Of a stretch of 64,000 nt of DNA, positions 1-8,403 are shown in pieces. Location of the stretch: contig NZ_QKZO01000001.1 of NCBI RefSeq assembly GCF_003254295.1, forward strand, positions 248,001 through 312,000, given 5' to 3'. The notes under the pieces are model-generated. The model was not told where the DNA came from and did no database searches. It saw only the letters and a list, made by a program, of their open reading frames with translations. Position numbers and translations under genes: made by a program. The stretch is from Rhodobacter capsulatus. Its GTDB lineage: Bacteria; Pseudomonadota; Alphaproteobacteria; Rhodobacterales; Rhodobacteraceae. The first letter of the stretch is position 1; each line of letters opens with the position of its first letter.

Positions 1-1257
1 TCAGGTGCCGCAGCTGCTGGCGCTTTCGGGGATCAGTGACAGCTGACGCGCCAGATCGGCCTTGCGGGCCAGAAGCTTCTCGGCCAGGCCCACGCGGCCC
101 TTATGGCGGGCGACGACCTTGCGGATCGCCGCCTCGGGCAGGGCGATCACCACGGTCAGGGCGGCGCGCAGGGCCGCGGGCGGCATCGGCCCGAAAAGCT
201 GCCGGGCAAAGGGGTTGTCCGGGTCTTCGCGCAGCCGCGTGACCTCGGGTACTTCGGGGCCGAAGGCGCTCCCCTTGGGGTCGCCCTGGGCCCGAAACTC
301 CAGCGCGCCGCCGACATCCAGCGTCGTCACCACGCCGCCGATCACGCCCTGATTGTCACCCTGAAACCCGGCGGCGTCCCAGTTCGCCAGCCAAGCATGC
401 ACGCCGAACCAGTGCCAGGCCTGCGCGCGCTCGGCCTCGCTCAGCTGCGACAGGCGGGATTTCTCCAGATCGACGAAGACCGTCGCCACCTGATCTGGGG
501 CCGCGCAGGGCAGATAGGACAGCACCGGCGCCCCGGCCAGCCGATAAAGCGCCGCCGCCAGATATTCGTTCTGCGCCTGGGCGGGGCTTTCCAGTTCCTT
601 GACGTAGATGCGCCCGCCTGCCGCATCGGCCCAGATCCCGCCGGGGTTCGAGCCGAGCCGCCCGCCGATGCGCTCCATCTGCGCCGGATCGACCCGCGCC
701 GGTTCCTTGATCGCAACCGTCGCGCGCACAAGCGCCAGCTGCGCGGGCGTCTCGATCGCGCCGGGCCGGGCCGTACGCACCGCCTTGACCGCCGCTTTCG
801 GATCGGCGCCCAGTTCCACCAGCAGCCGCGCCGCGATCATCCCCGCGCGCCCCAGACCGCCCTTGCAATGCACGACGACATCGGCGCCGGCGCGCAGGGC
901 GGACCGGATCACCCGCCCCTCGGCCCGCCAGCGCGCCTCGAAAGCCGGGGTCGGCACGGAATAATCGGCAATCGGCAGGGGATGCCAGTCCATCCCCCGC
1001 GCCCGGACCTGCGTGCCAAGCTCCGGCACCTTGAGCGCAGCCAATTCCTGCGGCTCGACCAGCGTCACGACATGGGTCGCGCCCCAGCTCGCGATAGCGT
1101 CAAGATCAAGGTCCAGATCGCGCGCCCAGGCGCCCGACATCGCGGCGCGGTCGTGCTTGCCGGGGCAGAAGGTGATGCCGATCCGGCCCAGGCCGGGCCC
1201 GGCCGGAACTTCGGCGATCTGCAACGGATGGGTAAGGCTGGTGCGGGCGGTGGCCAT
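1..1257 (-). CDS. CDKN3-like protein phosphatase fused to an atypical kinase-like domain
   Basis: A 418-residue protein with two domains. Residues about 25-180 look like a CDKN3-type dual-specificity/tyrosine phosphatase, with the signature HCKGGLGRAG (H130, C131, R137; the CX5R loop). Residues about 195-400 look like an atypical kinase fold: a glycine-rich GSNPGG at 203-208, a lysine in YVKEL (K220), NE at 230-231, a catalytic-loop-like ANWD (D294) followed by GDNQG (N302), and a metal-binding-like LDVGG (D314). The ATG at 1257 is preceded by GAGAGGGG; in-frame sequence further upstream lacks a good start. The stop is the first codon of the window, so the gene is complete. It lies 100 bp downstream of dctM, separated by a hairpin. 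The phosphatase assignment is firm; the kinase-like reading is inferred from motif order only. Confidence 0.85.
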   Translation of the reverse strand: MATARTSLTHPLQIAEVPAGPGLGRIGITFCPGKHDRAAMSGAWARDLDLDLDAIASWGATHVVTLVEPQELAALKVPELGTQVRARGMDWHPLPIADYSVPTPAFEARWRAEGRVIRSALRAGADVVVHCKGGLGRAGMIAARLLVELGADPKAAVKAVRTARPGAIETPAQLALVRATVAIKEPARVDPAQMERIGGRLGSNPGGIWADAAGGRIYVKELESPAQAQNEYLAAALYRLAGAPVLSYLPCAAPDQVATVFVDLEKSRLSQLSEAERAQAWHWFGVHAWLANWDAAGFQGDNQGVIGGVVTTLDVGGALEFRAQGDPKGSAFGPEVPEVTRLREDPDNPFARQLFGPMPPAALRAALTVVIALPEAAIRKVVARHKGRVGLAEKLLARKADLARQLSLIPESASSCGT

Positions 1258-1324
1258 GATCCCCTCTCGGACGGACGGGATCAGGATAGGGGCGGCACGC
1301 GGGGCGCCCAAGGCCCGGAACGTC

Positions 1325-1350
1325 GCAGGGCCGGGAAAACCCGGCCCTGC
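1325..1350 (-). terminator. Hairpin after dctM
   Basis: A perfect 11-bp GC-rich inverted repeat around an AAAA loop, starting 8 bases after the dctM stop codon. There is no T-run on the minus strand, so it may act as an mRNA-stabilising 3' end or a weak terminator separating dctM from the phosphatase gene. Confidence 0.55.
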
Positions 1351-1357
1351 GCGAAAC

Positions 1358-2680
1358 TTACATGCCAAGCAGATTTGGCAAGCCAAGGCTGATCGCCGGG
1401 ACATAGGTCACCAGAACCAGGAAGGCGAGCATGGTCAGAAGCCAGGGCCAGACCGCCACCGTCAGCTCGGTGATCCCCATCTTGGTGATCCCCGAGGCGA
1501 CGTAAAGGTTCAGCCCCACCGGCGGGTGACACATGCCGACTTCCATGTTCACGACGATCATGATGCCGAAATGCACCGGGTCGATGCCCAGCCGCACCGC
1601 GACCGGAAACAGGATCGGCGCCATGATCAGCACGATCGACGAGGGCTCCATGAAATTGCCCGCGGCCAACAGCAGCACGTTGACGATGATCAGGAACATC
1701 CACCACGAGAGGCCCGCGTTGACCATCCATTCGCCCAAAGCCTGCGGGATGCCCTCATGCGCCATCAGGAAGCTGAACAGCACCGCGTTGGTGATGATGT
1801 AAAGCAGCATCGCCGACATGTTGGCCGAGGACAAGAGCACGCGGGGCACGTCGCGCAGGGTCAGGTCTTTATAGACGAAGACCGAGATCACGAAGGCATA
1901 GACGGCGCTCATCGCGGCGGCTTCGGTGGGGGTGAAGATGCCCGCATAGATCCCGCCGATGACGACGATGATCAGCATCAGCCCCCAGGCGGCCTCGCGG
2001 AAGGCGGTCCAACGTTCGCGCAAGCTGGCCTTGGCCAGCCGCGGATAGTTGAATTTGCGCGCCCGGTTCCAGGTGGTGAAGGCGAGGAAGCCTGCCAGCA
2101 TCAGACCGGGCACGACGCCCGCCATGAACAACTCGCCCACCGAGGCCGAGGAAACGGGTTGGCCATCGGGCCCCGTCACCACCATCCCCGAGGTGGCGAC
2201 GGCATACATCACCATCACGATCGAGGGCGGAATGAGGATGCCCAGCGCGCCGGAGGTGGTGATGACACCCGCGCCGAATTGCTTCGGAAAGCCCTGATTG
2301 ACCATCGCGGGCAGGATCACCGAGCCGATGGCGACGACGGTGGCGGGCGAGGAGCCCGAGACGGCGGCGAAGAGCGCGCAGGCGATCACGCCCGCAAGGC
2401 CAAGCCCGCCGTGCCAGTGCCCGACCATCGCCGTGGCGAAGTTGATCATCCGCTTCGCCACCCCGCCATGGGTCAGGAAGTTCCCGGCGAGGATGAAGAA
2501 CGGGATCGCCATGATCTCGAATTTCTCGATGCCGGTGAACAGCTTGAGCGCCACCGTGTCGATCGGCACCTCGGTCATGGTGAAGAGGAAGGTCAGCACC
2601 GTCAGGCCAAGCGAGATCGAGATCGGCATGCCGGTGAGCATCAGGGCCAGAAGCAGCCCAAAGATGATGAGGGCGCTCAT
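1358..2680 (-). CDS. dctM: TRAP transporter large membrane subunit DctM
   Basis: A 440-residue polytopic inner-membrane protein of the DctM family. It is the ion-coupled translocation subunit of a TRAP transporter for C4-dicarboxylates (malate, succinate, fumarate). It is highly hydrophobic throughout, with the family-typical PPSIVMVMYAVAT and GNFMEPSSIVLI stretches. The start MSALIIF at 2680 is chosen because it lies one base after the dctQ stop, giving tight translational coupling; the nine residues readable upstream overlap dctQ. It is the last gene of dctPQM. Confidence 0.95.
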   Translation of the reverse strand: MSALIIFGLLLALMLTGMPISISLGLTVLTFLFTMTEVPIDTVALKLFTGIEKFEIMAIPFFILAGNFLTHGGVAKRMINFATAMVGHWHGGLGLAGVIACALFAAVSGSSPATVVAIGSVILPAMVNQGFPKQFGAGVITTSGALGILIPPSIVMVMYAVATSGMVVTGPDGQPVSSASVGELFMAGVVPGLMLAGFLAFTTWNRARKFNYPRLAKASLRERWTAFREAAWGLMLIIVVIGGIYAGIFTPTEAAAMSAVYAFVISVFVYKDLTLRDVPRVLLSSANMSAMLLYIITNAVLFSFLMAHEGIPQALGEWMVNAGLSWWMFLIIVNVLLLAAGNFMEPSSIVLIMAPILFPVAVRLGIDPVHFGIMIVVNMEVGMCHPPVGLNLYVASGITKMGITELTVAVWPWLLTMLAFLVLVTYVPAISLGLPNLLGM

Positions 2681-2681
2681 G

Positions 2682-3365
2682 TCAGTTGTCCTTCGGTTTT
2701 TCGACAAGGTCGCGCGGCGTCAGCGGCGAATGCAGCAAGCCATCGCCTTCGGCATCGATGCCATCGGTCTCGGTGTCGACGCCATCGACATGGCCGTGGT
2801 CGTGATGCGGCAGCTCGCCGGTGCGGGCGAAGGAAAAGGCCACCTGCAGGAAGCGGAAGCACATCAGCGAAGAGCCCGCCGGGATCGCCAGATAAACCAG
2901 CCACATCGGCAGTTCGAGATCGGGCGAGGTCGAGGAGGCGTGATACATGTGCATCACGAAATTCGCGCCCAGCGTCGCGATGATGCCGGTGAACAGCGCC
3001 CCGGCGCCCAGACCCAGCAGGATGAAGAAGCGGCGTTTCGGCGCGTCGAGCCGGTTGATCAGCACGTCGATGCCGACGTGAATCCCGGTGCGCACGCCGT
3101 AGGCCGCGCCGAATTTCGCCATCCAGACGAACAGGATGATGCACAGCTCCTGCGCCCAGACGAGGTTGATGCCACGCAACGTCGTGTAAAGGCTTTTCGC
3201 GGCGGCGGCGGCACCGGTCATGCCGTGGCCGCGGAAGAAGCCGACGAAATCGGCGACGAAGCCAAGGGTGAAACGATGGGTGACCGAGACGAAGATCAGC
3301 ACCGTCGCCGTCGCGATGAGCGCGGCGATCAGCACCTCCTCGGCCCGGTCGAGGATGCGCAGCAT
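2682..3365 (-). CDS. dctQ: TRAP transporter small membrane subunit DctQ
   Basis: A 227-residue DctQ-family protein with four predicted membrane helices (about residues 10-30, 70-95, 112-135 and 155-175). It pairs with DctM to form the membrane part of the C4-dicarboxylate TRAP transporter. Between helices 2 and 3 it carries the family-typical WMAKFGAAYGVRTGIHVGID region. The C-terminal tail is acidic and histidine-rich (HHDHGHVDGVDTETDGID) and longer than in many DctQ proteins. It is 67 bp after dctP, with a hairpin between, and is coupled to dctM. Confidence 0.93.
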   Translation of the reverse strand: MLRILDRAEEVLIAALIATATVLIFVSVTHRFTLGFVADFVGFFRGHGMTGAAAAAKSLYTTLRGINLVWAQELCIILFVWMAKFGAAYGVRTGIHVGIDVLINRLDAPKRRFFILLGLGAGALFTGIIATLGANFVMHMYHASSTSPDLELPMWLVYLAIPAGSSLMCFRFLQVAFSFARTGELPHHDHGHVDGVDTETDGIDAEGDGLLHSPLTPRDLVEKPKDN

Positions 3366-3401
3366 GGCGGCCCCCGCTTAGGTCGTGAAAGGAAAGGGAA
3401 A

Positions 3402-3425
3402 GGGCGGCCCCGCTTGGAGCCGCCC
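3402..3425 (-). other. Intercistronic hairpin dctP/dctQ
   Basis: GGGCGGC and GCCGCCC form a 7-bp stem around a 10-base loop just after the dctP stop. In TRAP operons the binding protein is needed in excess over the membrane subunits. A stem here could stabilise the dctP 3' end or cause partial termination. This is inference from position and structure. Confidence 0.5.
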
Positions 3426-3432
3426 GAAGGTC

Positions 3433-4434
3433 TTATTCCGCCGTCGCGGCCTTGACGGCGGCGATGGTCTCGGCGCCGATGCGGCCGGCCATTTCGTCAT
3501 GCACCGGGGTCAGAACTTCTTCCCAGGCGGCGCGTTCTTCCGCGGTCAGCTCGTGGAATTCGGTCTTGCCGGCGTCTTTCATCGCCTGCAGGGCCGCCTC
3601 GTTCTCTTCCTTGGCGATGCCGTTCGCGTAATCGGTCGATTCCGCCATCGCCTTTTCAAGACCGGTGCGGACATCGGCGGGCAGGCCGTCCCAGAACTGC
3701 TTGTTCACGATCACCGCATAGCCCAGATAGCCATGGTTCGAGATCGTGGCGTGTTTCTGCACCTCGTTCATCTTTTGCGTGAACATGTTCGAGGGCGGGT
3801 TTTCGGTGCCGTCGACAACGCCCGTCTGCAGCGCCTGATAGACTTCCGAGAAGGCCATGACCTGCGGCACGGCGCCCAGCGCGTTCATCTCGGCTTCCAG
3901 CACTTTCGAGGACTGGATCCGCATCTTCAGGCCGAGAAAATCATCGGGCGTCATCAGCGGGCTGTTCGCCGACATGATCTTGAAGCCGTTGTCCCAGAAG
4001 GCCAGCCCGGTGATGCCCTTGGCTTCCAGTTTCGACAAAAGCATCTTGCCCACGTCGCCTTGCGTGACCGTGTGCAGCGCGTCGTAATCCTTGAAGATAT
4101 AGGGCAGGTCGAAAACCTCGAAATCCTGCACGCCAAGCGGGCCGAATTTCGCCAGCGAGGGGGCGAGCATCTGCACGGCGCCCAGTTGCAGCGCCTCGAG
4201 CTCTTCCTTGTCCTTGTAAAGCTGGCTGTTCGGATAGACTTCCACATCCACCGCGCCGTTGGTGTATTTCTCGGCCAGTTCCTCGAATTTCGTGGCGCCC
4301 TTGCCCTTGGGCGTGTCGGGGGCGACGACATGGCTGAACTTGATCACGATCGGCTCGGCGAGCGCGGGGACCGAGAGCGCAAGGCTCAGCGCGGTGGCAC
4401 CGACAAGGGCGCCCAGAATACGACGGGTCAACAT
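3433..4434 (-). CDS. dctP: C4-dicarboxylate-binding periplasmic protein DctP
   Basis: A 333-residue extracytoplasmic solute-binding protein of the TRAP type. The Sec signal peptide MLTRRILGALVGATALSLALSVPALA is cleaved before EPIVIKFSHV. The family-typical carboxylate-binding region (GLKMRIQSS, with the conserved arginine) lies near residues 165-175, and the sequence matches DctP of Rhodobacter closely in layout. The start MLTRR at 4434 gives a proper signal peptide and has GGAGGAGA just upstream. It is the first gene of dctPQM, divergent from dctS, and probably activated by DctR from the palindromes at 4482-4523. Confidence 0.95.
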   Translation of the reverse strand: MLTRRILGALVGATALSLALSVPALAEPIVIKFSHVVAPDTPKGKGATKFEELAEKYTNGAVDVEVYPNSQLYKDKEELEALQLGAVQMLAPSLAKFGPLGVQDFEVFDLPYIFKDYDALHTVTQGDVGKMLLSKLEAKGITGLAFWDNGFKIMSANSPLMTPDDFLGLKMRIQSSKVLEAEMNALGAVPQVMAFSEVYQALQTGVVDGTENPPSNMFTQKMNEVQKHATISNHGYLGYAVIVNKQFWDGLPADVRTGLEKAMAESTDYANGIAKEENEAALQAMKDAGKTEFHELTAEERAAWEEVLTPVHDEMAGRIGAETIAAVKAATAE

Positions 4435-4481
4435 GTGATTCTCCTCCGGTTCCCGCTCTCCACGGCGGGCCGCGGCTTTCA

Positions 4482-4500
4482 TGCGCAAGAATCTTGCGCA
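4482..4500. promoter_or_regulatory. Perfect palindrome, candidate DctR operator
   Basis: TGCGCAAGA-A-TCTTGCGCA is a perfect 9-bp inverted repeat with a single central base. It lies 48 bp upstream of the dctP start in the dctP/dctS divergent region. Its position fits a binding site for DctR, the response regulator that controls dctP; that link is inferred. Confidence 0.6.
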
Positions 4501-4505
4501 ACGCT

Positions 4506-4523
4506 ATTGCGGCTTTCCGCAAT
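4506..4523. promoter_or_regulatory. Second inverted repeat in dctP/dctS region
   Basis: ATTGCGG-CTTT-CCGCAAT is a perfect 7-bp inverted repeat five bases from the palindrome at 4482-4500. It shares the TTGCG core with it. It may be a second, lower-affinity DctR site or part of the dctS promoter. Confidence 0.5.
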
Positions 4524-4585
4524 CGAAAGACATGTTATGACCAAACGAACGGGAGGGATGTGCCATTTCCAAGCTGCGCGACACC

Positions 4586-6547
4586 ATGGGCGGCCCTGCG
4601 GGGGACGCGGTCTGGACCGTTCCGGGCCTTCTTGGCGCGCGCAAGCTCGACCTTCTGGCGCTGATCCCGCTGGTGGCGATCGTCGCGCTGATGACGCTGG
4701 TGGGCGCGCTGCTGTTTGCCGTCGCGCAATCCGATGCCAGCCGCGCCCGGGCGAAACTGGCCACCGATGCGCTGTGGGTCGAACAGACGCTGCGCTTTCA
4801 GATGGCGGTGGACGAGGATGTGCTGGTGCGGCTGGCGCTGGACGCCAGCGCCGGGGCCTCGCAACAGGCCTTGTCGGCCCGGGCCCGGCTGCATCTGGCG
4901 GCGAACCCGGAAACGCTGGGCCTGCGCTGGTATGATGCGACGGGCCGTCTGGTCGCCGCCGTGCCCGAAGGCCCGGGGGCGGCCGAGGCGACGCTGGCGC
5001 AACAGCTGCTCGCCTCGGGGGCGCTGCCGCCGCGGCCGGTCTATGGGCCGGTGCAGGACGGCCGGGTGGTGCTGGCGGAACGGGTTTCGGCCTCGGGGGG
5101 CGTGGTGGTGGCGACGGTGTCGCTGCCGATGATGCTCGAACGCCATCTGCCCTGGTGGATCGCGGAACAATACGGGGTGCGGATTTCCGACACTTCGGGG
5201 GTGCTAGCCGAGCGCGCCCGCCGCCCGATCGCCGCCGAGGCGCCGCGGCACGGCATCAGCTTCGATCCGCCGCTGGCGGGAACGACGCTGGAGATCATGG
5301 CCTATGACGCCCCCGATGCCTTTGGCAATGCAGCCCTTCTGGCGGCGATCGGGGCGCTTTCGGTCTTTGCGGTGCTGGCGATGGTGGTGCTGCACAGGAA
5401 CGCCCTGCGCCGCCGCATGGCCGAGGACCGGCTGCGCGCCGAAATGGCCTTTCGCCGCGCGATGGAGGAAAGCCTGACCGTGGGGATGCGGGCCAAGGAT
5501 CTCTCGGGGCGCATCCTTTATGTGAACGGCGCCTTTTGCAAGCTGGTCGGGCTGGCGGCCGAGGATCTGGTGGGGCGCCCGCAGCCGATGCCCTATTGGG
5601 CGCCCGACATCCTGGAGGAGACCCTCGCCCGGCAACGGCAATTGATCGAGGGGCAGCCGGTGCCGCAGGCCTTTGAAACCCGGTTCCGCCGCTCGGACGG
5701 CTCCGAGATTGAAGTGCAGGTCTTCGAGGCGCCGCTGATCGACGCGGGCGGCAAGCATCGCGGCTGGATGGGCTCGGTGATCGACATCACCCAGGCGAAA
5801 CAGGCGGCACGGCTGGCGCGCGCGCAGGACGAAAGCCTGGCCCGCACCGGGCGGCTGGTGACCCTGGGCGAGATGGCCTCGACCCTTGCGCATGAGCTGA
5901 ACCAGCCGCTTGCCGCCATTGCCTCTTATGCCGCCGGGGGGCTCAATCTGTTCGACCAGCCCGAGCCGAACCTGGGCATGCTGCGGCAAGCCTTTGAAAA
6001 AATGGGGGCGCAGGCGCGGCGTGCCGGGCTGGTGATCCGCCGGGTGCAGGATTTCGTGAAGAAGCGCACGCCGCAGCTGGCGCCGCTTGACCTGTCCGAG
6101 GTGCTGGCCGAGGCGCTGGCCATCACCGCCCCCGTCGCGCGCGAACATCGGGTGAAGCTCGCCTCGCTGATCGAGGGCCGCATCCCCGGGGTGCAGGCCG
6201 ACCGCATCCTGATCGAACAGGTGCTGGTCAATCTGATCCGCAACGGCGTCGAGGCGATGGCCGAGGGCCCCCGCACCGGCGACGACCTGACCGTGCGGCT
6301 GGCCCGCGCGGGCGCCACGGTCACCATCGGGGTGATGGACCGCGGCCCGGGCATTTCCGATGCCGTCGCGGCCAGTCTTTTCGACCCCTTCACCTCGACC
6401 AAATCCGAAGGCATGGGAATGGGGCTGAACATCTGCCGCTCGATCGTCGAGATGCATCATGGCAGCCTGTCGCACGGCCCCCGCACCGGCGGCGGCACCG
6501 TCTTCACCGTCACCCTGCCCGTCCCGCAGGAGGAGGCCCCGGCATGA
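4586..6547 (+). CDS. dctS: C4-dicarboxylate sensor histidine kinase DctS
   Basis: A membrane histidine kinase of about 653 residues. A helix at about residues 22-45, a periplasmic sensing domain (about 46-250) and a second helix (about 252-275) are followed by a PAS domain (about 290-410, starting AMEESLTVGMRAKDLSG). Next come the HisKA box with LAHELNQPLAAIASY (phosphorylated His near 436) and a HATPase domain with N, G1 (MDRGPGIS) and G2 (GMGMGLNICRS) boxes. It phosphorylates DctR in response to C4-dicarboxylates. The ATG at 4586 has no good ribosome site. GGGAGGG at 4551-4557 instead sits 8 bases before an in-frame ATT at 4565, which could be the true start. The stop overlaps the dctR ATG. 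Confidence 0.93.
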   Translation: MGGPAGDAVWTVPGLLGARKLDLLALIPLVAIVALMTLVGALLFAVAQSDASRARAKLATDALWVEQTLRFQMAVDEDVLVRLALDASAGASQQALSARARLHLAANPETLGLRWYDATGRLVAAVPEGPGAAEATLAQQLLASGALPPRPVYGPVQDGRVVLAERVSASGGVVVATVSLPMMLERHLPWWIAEQYGVRISDTSGVLAERARRPIAAEAPRHGISFDPPLAGTTLEIMAYDAPDAFGNAALLAAIGALSVFAVLAMVVLHRNALRRRMAEDRLRAEMAFRRAMEESLTVGMRAKDLSGRILYVNGAFCKLVGLAAEDLVGRPQPMPYWAPDILEETLARQRQLIEGQPVPQAFETRFRRSDGSEIEVQVFEAPLIDAGGKHRGWMGSVIDITQAKQAARLARAQDESLARTGRLVTLGEMASTLAHELNQPLAAIASYAAGGLNLFDQPEPNLGMLRQAFEKMGAQARRAGLVIRRVQDFVKKRTPQLAPLDLSEVLAEALAITAPVAREHRVKLASLIEGRIPGVQADRILIEQVLVNLIRNGVEAMAEGPRTGDDLTVRLARAGATVTIGVMDRGPGISDAVAASLFDPFTSTKSEGMGMGLNICRSIVEMHHGSLSHGPRTGGGTVFTVTLPVPQEEAPA

Positions 6548-7137
6548 GTTTCACCGTTCATATCGTCGATGACGAGGAAAGCCTGCGCGACAGTCTGGGG
6601 TTTCTGTTCGCCTCGCGCGCGATTGCCACGCGGACCTGGGCCTCGGGGGCGGATCTCTTGGCGGAATGGCCGCTTGCCGATTGCGGCTGTCTGATTCTCG
6701 ACGTGCGGATGGAGGGGATGTCGGGGCCGCAGCTGCTGGATGCGCTGCAGGCGCGCCCCGAGGGGCTGGTGCCGCCGGTGATCTTTCTGACCGGCCATGC
6801 CGATGTGCCGCTGGCAGTGCAGTCACTGAAGGCGGGGGCCTTTGACTTCGTCGAAAAACCCTTCAACGACAACCACATCGTCGACATTGCCCTGGCCGCG
6901 ATCGCGGCCCACGCGGGCCGTCTGGCCGAGGTGCAGGCGCGCGAGGCGGTGGCGGCGCGGCAGGCCAGCCTGTCGGCGCGCGAGGCCGAGGTGATGGGGC
7001 TGATGCTGGAAGGGCTGATGAACAAGCAGATCGCCGAACGGCTGGGCATCGCCATGCGGACGGTCGAGGTGCATCGCTCGCGCGTGCTGGCGAAGATGGG
7101 GGCGCGCAACATCGCCGATCTGGCCCGGATGACCTGA
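6544..7137 (+). CDS. dctR: C4-dicarboxylate response regulator DctR (FixJ/NarL type)
   Basis: A 197-residue response regulator. The receiver domain (about 1-120) has acidic residues VDDEE at 8-12, phospho-acceptor D53 in LILDVRMEG and the lysine in FVEKPF. The C-terminal LuxR-type helix-turn-helix is LSAREAEVMGLMLEGLMNKQ onward, ending RTVEVHRSRVLAKMGARN. The start codon overlaps the dctS stop (ATGA), so the pair is translationally coupled. It is expected to activate dctPQM transcription from the palindromes between dctP and dctS. Confidence 0.95.
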   Translation: MSFTVHIVDDEESLRDSLGFLFASRAIATRTWASGADLLAEWPLADCGCLILDVRMEGMSGPQLLDALQARPEGLVPPVIFLTGHADVPLAVQSLKAGAFDFVEKPFNDNHIVDIALAAIAAHAGRLAEVQAREAVAARQASLSAREAEVMGLMLEGLMNKQIAERLGIAMRTVEVHRSRVLAKMGARNIADLARMT

Positions 7138-7138
7138 C

Positions 7139-7165
7139 TTGATTTCGGCAGGGCGTGAACATAAT
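7139..7165 (+). promoter_or_regulatory. Candidate promoter of the radical SAM operon
   Basis: TTGATT (7139-7144) and CATAAT (7160-7165) are separated by 15 bases; shifting the -35 to CTTGAT gives 16. Transcription would start around 7172-7174, on or next to the ATG, so the mRNA would be leaderless. The -10 lies inside the SOS box, as expected for LexA repression. Confidence 0.5.
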
Positions 7166-7171
7166 GTGAAC
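7157..7171. promoter_or_regulatory. LexA (SOS) box in front of the radical SAM gene
   Basis: GAAC-ATAATGT-GAAC is an exact match to the alphaproteobacterial LexA operator GTTC-N7-GTTC (read on either strand as direct repeats). It ends two bases before the ATG at 7174 and overlaps a CATAAT -10 candidate. Another exact copy precedes mmcB at 54017-54031. Confidence 0.8.
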
Positions 7172-7173
7172 AT

Positions 7174-8403
7174 ATGGTTCAGCGCACCCTGCCCGAGAAA
7201 CTGTCGATTCTGGCCGACGCCGCGAAATATGACGCCTCCTGCGCGTCGTCGGGCGGCGAACGGCGCGGCTCGCGCGATGGCAAGGGGATCGGCTCGACCA
7301 CCGGCGCGGGGATCTGCCACGCCTGGGCGCCCGATGGCCGCTGCATCTCGCTGCTGAAAGTGCTGCTGACGAATTTCTGCATCTACGACTGTGCTTACTG
7401 CATCAACCGGGTCTCCAGCCGGGTCGAACGGGCGCGGTTCAGCGTCGAAGAGGTCGTCAGCCTGACGCTGGAATTCTACCGGCGCAACTATATCGAGGGG
7501 CTGTTTCTGTCCTCGGGCATCATCCGCTCGCCCGACGAGACGATGGCCGAGATGGTCCGCGTAGCCCGCACCCTGCGCGAGCGCGAGCATTTCCGTGGCT
7601 ACATCCATCTGAAAACCATCCCCGATGCCGCGCCCGAACTGATTGCCGAGGCGGGGACATGGGCCGACCGGCTCTCGATCAATGTCGAACTGCCGACCGA
7701 GGCCGCGCTGACGCAGCTGGCGCCGGAGAAATCGGTCAAGACGATCCACGGCGCGATGGCCGAGGTGAAGGCCCGCGGCGAGGCCGCCCGGGATCGCACC
7801 GCGCGCGGCACGCGGGCGCCGCGCTTTGCGCCCGCCGGGCAATCGACGCAGATGATCGTTGGTGCCGATGCCGCGACCGATGGCGAGATCCTGCGCAGAT
7901 CCTCTAGCCTTTACAACAGCTTCGCGCTGCGGCGCGTCTATTACTCGGCGTTTTCGCCGATCCCCGATGCGTCAAGGATGCTGCCCCTGATCCAGCCGCC
8001 GCTGGTGCGTGAACATCGGCTCTATCAGGCCGATTGGCTGATGCGGAACTACGGCTTTGACGCGACCGAGATTGCCCCGCCGACCGGCATGCTCGATCTG
8101 CAGATCGACCCGAAACTGGCCTGGGCGCTGGCGCATCGGGCGCTGTTTCCGGTCGATGTGAACCGCGCTGCGCGCGAGATGCTGTTGCGCATCCCCGGCA
8201 TCGGTCCGCGCAGTGTCGAGCGCATCGTGACGGCGCGGCGTCACCGGACGCTGCGTTACGAAGACCTGCTGGCCATCGGTTGCGTGCTGAAACATGCCGA
8301 GCCCTTCATCACCCTGCCCGGCTGGTCGCCCCGCGCGCTGCCCGATGACGCCAATCTGCGCGCGCGCTTTGCCCCCGCGCCGGAACAGCTGAGCCTCTTT
8401 TGA
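7174..8403 (+). CDS. Putative DNA modification/repair radical SAM protein
   Basis: A 409-residue radical SAM enzyme of the family linked to UdgX/DUF4130 proteins. The [4Fe-4S]-binding motif is CIYDCAYC (C69, C73, C76; CX3CX2C). A second cysteine pair, C48 and C57, precedes it. The C-terminus has a helix-hairpin-helix DNA-binding motif, LLRIPGIGPRSVERIVTARR (about 335-355), consistent with action on DNA. The start ATG at 7174 has no Shine-Dalgarno and lies two bases after a LexA box, suggesting a leaderless, DNA-damage-induced transcript. The stop overlaps the next gene (TGATG). The reaction is not established for the family as far as I know. Confidence 0.9.
   Translation: MVQRTLPEKLSILADAAKYDASCASSGGERRGSRDGKGIGSTTGAGICHAWAPDGRCISLLKVLLTNFCIYDCAYCINRVSSRVERARFSVEEVVSLTLEFYRRNYIEGLFLSSGIIRSPDETMAEMVRVARTLREREHFRGYIHLKTIPDAAPELIAEAGTWADRLSINVELPTEAALTQLAPEKSVKTIHGAMAEVKARGEAARDRTARGTRAPRFAPAGQSTQMIVGADAATDGEILRRSSSLYNSFALRRVYYSAFSPIPDASRMLPLIQPPLVREHRLYQADWLMRNYGFDATEIAPPTGMLDLQIDPKLAWALAHRALFPVDVNRAAREMLLRIPGIGPRSVERIVTARRHRTLRYEDLLAIGCVLKHAEPFITLPGWSPRALPDDANLRARFAPAPEQLSLF

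Noticed and set aside
1013-2983. 656-codon plus-strand frame across dctM/dctQ
   Set aside because: Low-complexity His/Asp/Arg-rich translation antisense to real transporter genes; no start signal or family resemblance.
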